Shown piece by piece: positions 58,566 to 64,000 of a DNA stretch of 64,000 bases; position 1 is the stretch's first letter, and each line of letters opens with the position of its first letter. A program made the translations under genes and the position numbers. Origin of the DNA: Rhizobium sp. CSW-27 (lineage in GTDB: Bacteria > Pseudomonadota > Alphaproteobacteria > Rhizobiales > Rhizobiaceae); assembly GCF_018760785.1 (NCBI RefSeq), contig NZ_JAHHZO010000018.1:21684-85683 (forward strand). Direction: 5' to 3'. Under the pieces are notes generated by a model. That model was not told the origin of the DNA. It ran no database searches and was given only the letters and a program-made list of their open reading frames with translations.

Positions 58566-60071
58566 GTGGCGATGTCGTTGACGGTCGATGCGGGGAGCAT
58601 TCTCGATCCGCTTGCGCTTGAAGATCCGCGGGCGGCCGATGCGAGACTGGAGGCCGGTATTGCATTCGCCGGCCTGCAGTTGCCTGCGGCGCCCGAACCG
58701 GCGCCGCTTGGCGTCTGCGTGCGACAGGCGGGCGTTGCGGACCTGCTCGCGGCTTATGCCCATGGCAGTCTTACCCCTTCCCTCGCCTTCCATGAACTCA
58801 AGCAGGCAATCGGCTCCACCCGCGCCGGCCGGGAAGCCGTGCTTCGGCTTGTGGAAGGCATCGACGAAGAAATCGCTGAAAGCGACCGGCGCTGGCAGGC
58901 GAAAGATCCACGCCCGCTGGAAGGCGTCTTCTTCGGCGTGAAGGACATCATTGATGTGGCCGGCACGCTCAGCACGTCAGGGTCGCATCTCACCGGCAAC
59001 CGGATCGCGCCTGCCGATGCCGATTGCGTGGCACGGCTGAGGGCGGCGGGCGCCATTCCGCTTGCCATGCTGGCAACCACGGAATTTGCTTGCGGCTCAC
59101 CGCAAAATCCACGCTTTGGCACGGTGACAAATCCCTGGGATTGCGCACGCTGGACCGGCGGCTCTTCCACGGGTTCAGGTGCCGCCCTTGCCGCCCGACT
59201 GCTGCCGCTGGCGCTTGGCACCGATACGGGCGGATCGATCCGTGTACCTTCCTGCTGGTGCGGCACGACAGGCCTCAAGCCGACGCGCGAACTTGTTTCG
59301 CGAGCGGGCGTCGCACCCCTGTCCTGGACACTCGACCATGTCGGGCCAATGGCACGCAGTGCCGAAGACATTGCTCATGTGCTGCCGCACATGACGGCGA
59401 ACAGCGCCTTGCCGGCGCCTCCAGCCAACCGGACGCTGCGGCTCGGCATCCCCTCCAACTGGTTCACCGACTGCGTCGATGCCAGCGTTCTCGCCAACTG
59501 GCGAGGCGCCCTGGCGGTGCTCGAGGCAGACGGCTGCATACTGGTGGATTTGCCGTATCTCGACATTGCTCCGATCCATGCCGCCGGGTGGACGATCCTG
59601 CTGTCGGAACTCGCCGCCTACCACGGCGGCCGCATCGATCAGGCGGATCGCTTCGACCCGGGCCTGCTGGCACGGCTGCGGCAGGGCATGCGGATTTCCG
59701 CCGCCACCTACGGCGAGGCGTTGCGCCATCGCGCGGCGGCACAGAAAAGCGTTCTCGACCTCTTTCCGATGATCGATCTCATCGTGACGCCCGGGCTCGG
59801 CGGAGAGGCCGGTTGGCTCGACACGCTGACGGTGGAGATCGATGACATGGCCCTGCCCTTCCAGCAGGCCATATCGCGCAACACGATGGTTTTCGATTGC
59901 CTGGGCCTTCCTGCCCTGATGCTCCCCTCCGGCCTTGGCCGCCACGGACTGCCGACCGCCATGCAGATCATCGGGCCGCCGGGCGGCGACAGCCTGTGCC
60001 TCTCTCTCGGCATCCGGTACCAGTCGCTGACCGAGCATCATCGTCTCACACCGCCGAATATCGCCGCATGA
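58566..60071 (+). CDS. amidase-signature hydrolase with N-terminal extension
   Basis: This 501-residue protein (GTG start at 58566, or ATG at 58572) carries the amidase signature: Lys in FGVKDIIDVAG (about 121-131), cis-Ser in GGSSTGSGAALAARL (about 198-212) and nucleophile Ser in GTDTGGSIRVPSCWCGTTGLKP (about 218-239). The first 55 residues lie before the usual domain start and match nothing recognised. It follows the RutA gene by 5 bases and overlaps the next amidase by 4, so it belongs to the same transcript. It probably hydrolyses the ring-opened amide or peracid product. Confidence 0.82.
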   Translation: MAMSLTVDAGSILDPLALEDPRAADARLEAGIAFAGLQLPAAPEPAPLGVCVRQAGVADLLAAYAHGSLTPSLAFHELKQAIGSTRAGREAVLRLVEGIDEEIAESDRRWQAKDPRPLEGVFFGVKDIIDVAGTLSTSGSHLTGNRIAPADADCVARLRAAGAIPLAMLATTEFACGSPQNPRFGTVTNPWDCARWTGGSSTGSGAALAARLLPLALGTDTGGSIRVPSCWCGTTGLKPTRELVSRAGVAPLSWTLDHVGPMARSAEDIAHVLPHMTANSALPAPPANRTLRLGIPSNWFTDCVDASVLANWRGALAVLEADGCILVDLPYLDIAPIHAAGWTILLSELAAYHGGRIDQADRFDPGLLARLRQGMRISAATYGEALRHRAAAQKSVLDLFPMIDLIVTPGLGGEAGWLDTLTVEIDDMALPFQQAISRNTMVFDCLGLPALMLPSGLGRHGLPTAMQIIGPPGGDSLCLSLGIRYQSLTEHHRLTPPNIAA

Positions 60072-61369
60072 CCAGCCTTTCCCCTCCCCTCCACCGCCTG
60101 ACGGCAAGCGAATGTCTGGAACTGATGGCTCAGGACCGCCTGACGGCATGCGCGCTGGTCGAGGCGTGCCTCGCGCGCATTCACGAGCGCGATGCCGATG
60201 TGAAGGCCTGGCTTGCACTGAGCGATACGGCGCGCGACGAGGCTGCGCGTCTCGATGCCGTGCCGAAGGCGGCACGCGGCCGGCTGCATGGCCTGCCGAT
60301 CGGCATCAAGGATGTGTTCGATACCCGCGATCTGCCGACAACCTACAACTCTCCCTTGTATGCCGGTTTTCGCCCTTCAGCGGATGCGGCCGCTGTCGAC
60401 ATGCTACGCGCGGAAGGCGCAATCATCCTCGGCAAGACCGACACCACCGAGTTCGCCGCCTGCGGTCGCGATGCAGCCACCGCCAATCCGCACGATCTTT
60501 CGCGTACGCCCGGCGGCTCTTCCGCGGGATCGGCCGCAGCCGTGGCGGATTTTCACGTGCCGTTGGCGCTCGCCACCCAGACCGGCGGCTCCACCATCCG
60601 ACCGGCCTCCTTCTGCGGCATCTTCGGCTACAAGCCAAGCGCGGGTCTCGTCAGCCGTGAAGGTATAAAGATCTACGCAATCAGTCTCGACACTGTCGGC
60701 TGGTATGCACGCTCGATCGCCGACATTCGTTTGCTGCAAGAAGTCTTCGGTATCACGGAAGGCCTTGGCGAAGTGCCTGCGCCGGAAGTGCCGCTCCGGA
60801 TCGCCATCACGGCAAGCCCCTATCACAGCCAGCTGGCGCCTGAAATGCGTGCAGCGCTGGATGCCGCAGACAGGCGGCTGCGGATTGCCGGTCACCATGT
60901 CAGCCGCGTCGACCTGCCCGACGGCTTCGACAGTCTCGACCGCAGCCACCGCACCATCCTGCACCGCGAAGGCGCGGCCGCCTTCAGAAATCTCGCCAGA
61001 CGCCACGCCGGTGGACTGCATGACGATTTTCACCATCGCGTCGAAAATCGCGACAACCGCAGTCTCGCTGATCTGAAGACGGCACAGGACGATGCGGCAC
61101 GCGCCCGCATGGCGTTTGACGCGTGGGCAGCAGCCTATGATGCGGTGATCGCCCCCAGCGCACCCGGCGTTGCCCCGCCTGGTCGCAAACCGGGCGATCC
61201 GGTTTTCAACGCCTTCTGGACACTGTTGCAGGTGCCCTGCCTGAACATTCCGCTTCGCCTGCCGCACGAGAACCTGCCGGTCGGCATCACGCTGACGGCT
61301 CCGCGTTATGACGATGTGCGAATGCTGAGACTGGCGGACCGGCTGAATGCTGCGCTCTCGGCAGGTTGA
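60068..61369 (+). CDS. amidase-signature hydrolase
   Basis: This 433-residue protein has the triad Lys in GLPIGIKDVFDTRD (about 74-87), cis-Ser in PGGSSAGSAAAVAD and nucleophile Ser in QTGGSTIRPASFCGIFGYKPS (about 175-195). It differs clearly from the amidase upstream, so the two likely act on different amide bonds or in sequence. The ATG overlaps the previous stop (ATGA). It ends 17 bases from the convergent DUF1612 gene. Confidence 0.85.
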   Translation: MTSLSPPLHRLTASECLELMAQDRLTACALVEACLARIHERDADVKAWLALSDTARDEAARLDAVPKAARGRLHGLPIGIKDVFDTRDLPTTYNSPLYAGFRPSADAAAVDMLRAEGAIILGKTDTTEFAACGRDAATANPHDLSRTPGGSSAGSAAAVADFHVPLALATQTGGSTIRPASFCGIFGYKPSAGLVSREGIKIYAISLDTVGWYARSIADIRLLQEVFGITEGLGEVPAPEVPLRIAITASPYHSQLAPEMRAALDAADRRLRIAGHHVSRVDLPDGFDSLDRSHRTILHREGAAAFRNLARRHAGGLHDDFHHRVENRDNRSLADLKTAQDDAARARMAFDAWAAAYDAVIAPSAPGVAPPGRKPGDPVFNAFWTLLQVPCLNIPLRLPHENLPVGITLTAPRYDDVRMLRLADRLNAALSAG

Positions 61370-61386
61370 GGGGCGTCGCCCGAGCG

Positions 61387-62526
61387 TCAGGCGAAAGTCC
61401 AGGCACGAAAGCGACCGCGACCGGTAATTTCCCGAAGGCCAAGCTCCTCGATCAGGCGCAGTGCCGCCCGCGGCGTAATCTCCAGCCGGCTGGCCGCCAT
61501 CCGCGTGGAAATCAAAGGTCGTGACATGACGAGGCCGATCAGATCAGCCATCCGCGACGACGTGCGACGTCCGATCAGGCGCCGCTCCATCAACTGCAGG
61601 CCGAGCGTCAGGCGATCATGTTCCTTGAGGCCGATGTCTGCAGTCGCAATGACGCCCTGCAGCATCGCAAGCAGCCGCGTGTCTCGATCCGGATGGCGAC
61701 GCCGCTCGACCGGAACCGTCCGCAGGCCGACACTCAGCGCCAGAAGATGGCCGCTGGCGGTCAGCCCCGCATCTCGCAAAATCTCGCCCATCAGCAGGCG
61801 TCCGAGCCAGGAAGCGTGCTGCAGAACCTGAAGACTGTGCCAGGCGTCCAGCAGGAGAAGCCCCTGCAGAACGGGTGGCAGGCCCTCCGTCCGCGTTCTG
61901 ATTGCCAGCCATTCCGCAAGCCGCTCCTCCTCATTCCAACCTGGATCGTAGACCAGCGCGTCCCGGATAGCCTCCGCTCGGGAGCCAAACGACCTCGCGT
62001 CACGGATCGTCGCCGCCGAACGGACCAGCAAGGCATCAATGGTGGCCAGTTCCGCCGCCAGCGGATCGTCGTCAACCGCCTCAGCCTCACCAGTCTGACG
62101 AGGGGTCGGCGCAGCCGCCCCCTCGCCTTCGCCCCCCGCCGGACTGGACGCCCATCCCTTCTGTTCCGGCGCGTCCGCCGCCTGCGAACGACGCAGGCTG
62201 GCGAGACCATCGGCACTCAAGGCCCAGCCGACCGGCTGCGCGGCAATCCGGCGGCGGCTGCGCAGGATGTCACGGGCAATCGTCAGCTCGTGGGTCGGCG
62301 CGCGGACATCATGCCCCGCATCGTGCAGGACAAGATCCTCCAGATGCACGAGTTCGCCCTCGACCCACAGCGAGGCGCAGGCGTCGGCAAAATGCAGCCG
62401 CTCCAGCAGGCCCTGCCCGACGCGGGAGCGTAGAACGCGCTCATCGAGCCGCGCCATGCCGGCCGCGGCCTCGGACAGCGGCAGCAGAAGGCCCTTCAGC
62501 GGTAATTTCGCGAGATCGTAATCCAT
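61387..62526 (-). CDS. DUF1612 protein with C-terminal helix-turn-helix
   Basis: This 379-residue protein starts MDYDLAKLPLKGLLLPLSEAAAGMARLDERVLRS and matches the DUF1612 rhizobial family, with HFADACASLWVEGELVHLEDLVLHDAGHDVRAPTHEL (about 45-81). The C-terminal region (about 330-379) has STRMAASRLEITPRAALRLIEELGLREITG, a winged-helix/HTH segment. A low-complexity Ala/Pro/Glu linker lies at about 118-155. Homologues are frequent on rhizobial plasmids, but the function is not known. The ATG at 62526 is chosen over 62544 because family members begin there. Confidence 0.78.
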   Translation of the reverse strand: MDYDLAKLPLKGLLLPLSEAAAGMARLDERVLRSRVGQGLLERLHFADACASLWVEGELVHLEDLVLHDAGHDVRAPTHELTIARDILRSRRRIAAQPVGWALSADGLASLRRSQAADAPEQKGWASSPAGGEGEGAAAPTPRQTGEAEAVDDDPLAAELATIDALLVRSAATIRDARSFGSRAEAIRDALVYDPGWNEEERLAEWLAIRTRTEGLPPVLQGLLLLDAWHSLQVLQHASWLGRLLMGEILRDAGLTASGHLLALSVGLRTVPVERRRHPDRDTRLLAMLQGVIATADIGLKEHDRLTLGLQLMERRLIGRRTSSRMADLIGLVMSRPLISTRMAASRLEITPRAALRLIEELGLREITGRGRFRAWTFA

Positions 62527-63866
62527 TGATATTATGGTAAACAAATTATCAAACGGACACCAGCATCACGTTCCGGACCGCTACCGGGTATTAAGAATAT
62601 CGGGCATCTGGTGAGGGCTGGGGCGGACCAATCGGCTGGCCGCGATCAATCTGAGGACAGATTACCGCATCGTGCGGACAAGTACCAGCCTCGCGGACAT
62701 TCCGACCGACAAAATTCACAGATGTAGTCCTGTAACAACGCCTGCTCTTGCCCCGGGACTATCGGCCATCTCCCGCCGTCAGCGGGCATAACGGATTTCA
62801 CCTCATATCAGGGTTCTTCCGGAATTCGCGGATGCCGACGGTGCGCCGAAACCAGAGCCGCAACCCGGGCGCTCCGTCTGTCGCAACCGGAACGCATCGC
62901 CGATGATTGTCTTCGACCGCCCTCCCCCTGGCAGAATGAGGCGGCGAATGCTGGCCTTCAATCTCTCCCTCGTACGCCACCACATCACACGGCGGGACGT
63001 GGATCCTGCATCGGCAGGCAACATGCCCGCAATGGATAGAGGCTGGAGGAACTCCCCATGCAGCGGACCGCGTCATCGCCCTCCTCCCCCTACTGGCGGA
63101 AGAGTTTAAGCCTGTCGCGGCTGCCGGCAATTCACCCTGAGGCCGGGCTATGACTGCAGCCTCTCCCTTTGCCAGGGGGCTAGGGGGGTGCCACACCGGA
63201 GGTGGTTGCCCCGTCGCCTGCCGACGCATCTCTGCCTGGCCTGGGGCCGCTTGCGCTGGTCCGGCCACCATGCACCAGCGGCGTTCTCGGACCCGGGACA
63301 GCTGCAGGACACTCAGTAGGCCTCGATGCTGGCACGCCAGCGCAAAGGGACACGGCCTGCCGTTCGGCGTACGCGAGTTGCATGCCTGCCTTGGAAACAG
63401 GGCCGGACCGACCGCCACGCCAAGGCGGGATAGATCGCTTCTCGCCCCCAAAACAAGAAGGTGGCCGGTCACACCTTTCTCCATGCCCTCCCCTGACCCT
63501 TCGCCTGAACGGGCGTGGACCCGGCGTGCGGAGTTTTTGCAGCTGAACCTCGGCGTCTCTTTGAGGGGCATAAGTCGAACGCGAACCGGAGCGAACCGCG
63601 ACCGCACTTCCGCAGCGGACCATTACGATATCTGCCTCGGTCCGACGCAATTCTCGACCGATTATCCATCGGCGCGTCACACCCTGACAGCTGTCAGGAT
63701 TTCGCAGCACCGGTTGAACAGCCTCTTCACTCCATGCGACCGGGCATGAGACGCCGGGCATTCCACTCCACATCAACATCCGGAGCAATCCCTTGTCACC
63801 GGCCCAGGACGACAGCCCGGTGCACACTGGCCAATTGCAGCGACTCCTCGTCTTCGCGCAACTGCG
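62527..63866. other. region without a convincing gene
   Basis: Reading frames here on both strands overlap each other and have no recognisable domain or consistent start. Local GC-rich dyads at about 63165-63205 and 63470-63525 resemble remnants of palindromic intergenic repeats. Nothing else stands out. Confidence 0.45.
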
Positions 63867-64000
63867 GCGAGGAGGCGAGGAGGCGAGGAGGCGAGGAGGC
63901 GAGGAGGCGAGGAGGCGAGGAGGCGAGGAGGCGAGGAGGCGAGGAGGCGAGGAGGCGAGGAGGCGAGGAGGCGAGGAGGCGAGGAGGCGAGGAGGCGAGG
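63867..64000. repeat. 8-bp tandem repeat (GCGAGGAG) reaching the window end
   Basis: The unit GCGAGGAG repeats without a visible error about 16.75 times to the last base of the window. Eight is not a multiple of three, so it is not a coding repeat in one frame. The strand bias is strong: one strand carries almost only purines. The full length is unknown because it continues past the window. Confidence 0.95.

Noticed and set aside
61387..62526. Plasmid replication or partition gene
   Set aside because: DUF1612 proteins occur on rhizobial plasmids but show no RepA, RepB or RepC features; no origin-like sequence was seen.
62798..63827. Overlapping open frames of 200-270 codons on both strands
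   Set aside because: They overlap one another, have skewed composition, no domain match and no clear ribosome-binding sites; treated as non-coding.
63867..64000. Possible CRISPR array
   Set aside because: The unit is 8 bp with no spacers, so it is a simple tandem repeat.

Overview
The window is GC-rich, densely packed DNA that looks like Rhizobiaceae (Rhizobium, Agrobacterium, Shinella or Ensifer type). The evidence is two palindromic intergenic elements of the rhizobial mosaic type (21575-21678 and 26851-27006), a DUF1612/HTH protein known mainly from rhizobia, NasT/NasS-controlled nitrate genes, and many high-affinity ABC importers. It could lie on a chromosome or a large replicon; no replication gene, tRNA, rRNA, transposase or CRISPR array was seen.

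Layout. 1-4.8 kb: a divergent aromatic-acid block resembling the gallate/protocatechuate 4,5-cleavage lower pathway (4-oxalomesaconate tautomerase, CHA aldolase, a VOC extradiol dioxygenase and a GalB-like hydratase), facing a 6PGDH-like oxidoreductase and a LysR regulator with two HTH domains. 5.1-13.3 kb: a Rieske oxygenase split over two genes, a GST, an 8-oxoguanine-deaminase-like amidohydrolase and a BMP-type nucleobase/nucleoside ABC importer. 13.3-25.4 kb: a WGR protein, then nitrate assimilation (nasT, nasS, nrtABC, nirB, nirD, nasA), with a HicBA toxin-antitoxin pair sitting antisense between nirD and nasA. 25.6-34.0 kb: a second BMP importer interleaved with two cysteine hydrolases (one biuret-hydrolase-like), a 5-formyl-THF cyclo-ligase-like protein, a DUF3225 (AtzH/HpxZ) protein and a GntR regulator, behind a consensus sigma-54 promoter. 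34.2-38.6 kb: a FecI/FecR/TonB-receptor iron-uptake set. 38.6-47.8 kb: a peptide ABC importer with gamma-glutamyltransferase, DUF1028 protein, GntR regulator and cupin. 47.9-48.9 kb: an orphan CbiM-like permease under a cobalamin riboswitch. 48.9-61.4 kb: a RutA/RutF two-component flavin monooxygenase system, three amidase-signature hydrolases, a ribose-type ABC importer, an MFS transporter and a HutC-type GntR regulator. 61.4-64 kb: a DUF1612 protein, then non-coding DNA ending in an 8-bp tandem repeat that runs off the window.

How it fits together. Most modules look like nitrogen scavenging: nitrate, purine-like compounds, biuret-like compounds, peptides or gamma-glutamyl compounds, and a probable N-heterocycle or cyclic amide attacked by RutA/RutF. 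Two separate operons carry near-perfect sigma-54 promoters, consistent with NtrC control. The nitrate operon also has a leader with an ANTAR-type hexaloop hairpin that fits NasT antitermination.

The least familiar part is 48.9-61.4 kb. RutF lies in a minus-strand transport/amidase operon and RutA in a plus-strand operon with two more amidases. Four copies of a GT-N4-AC palindrome at the three promoters tie these operons and the GntR gene into one apparent regulon. No RutB, RutC, RutD or RutG is present there, so the substrate and pathway are probably not standard uracil degradation.
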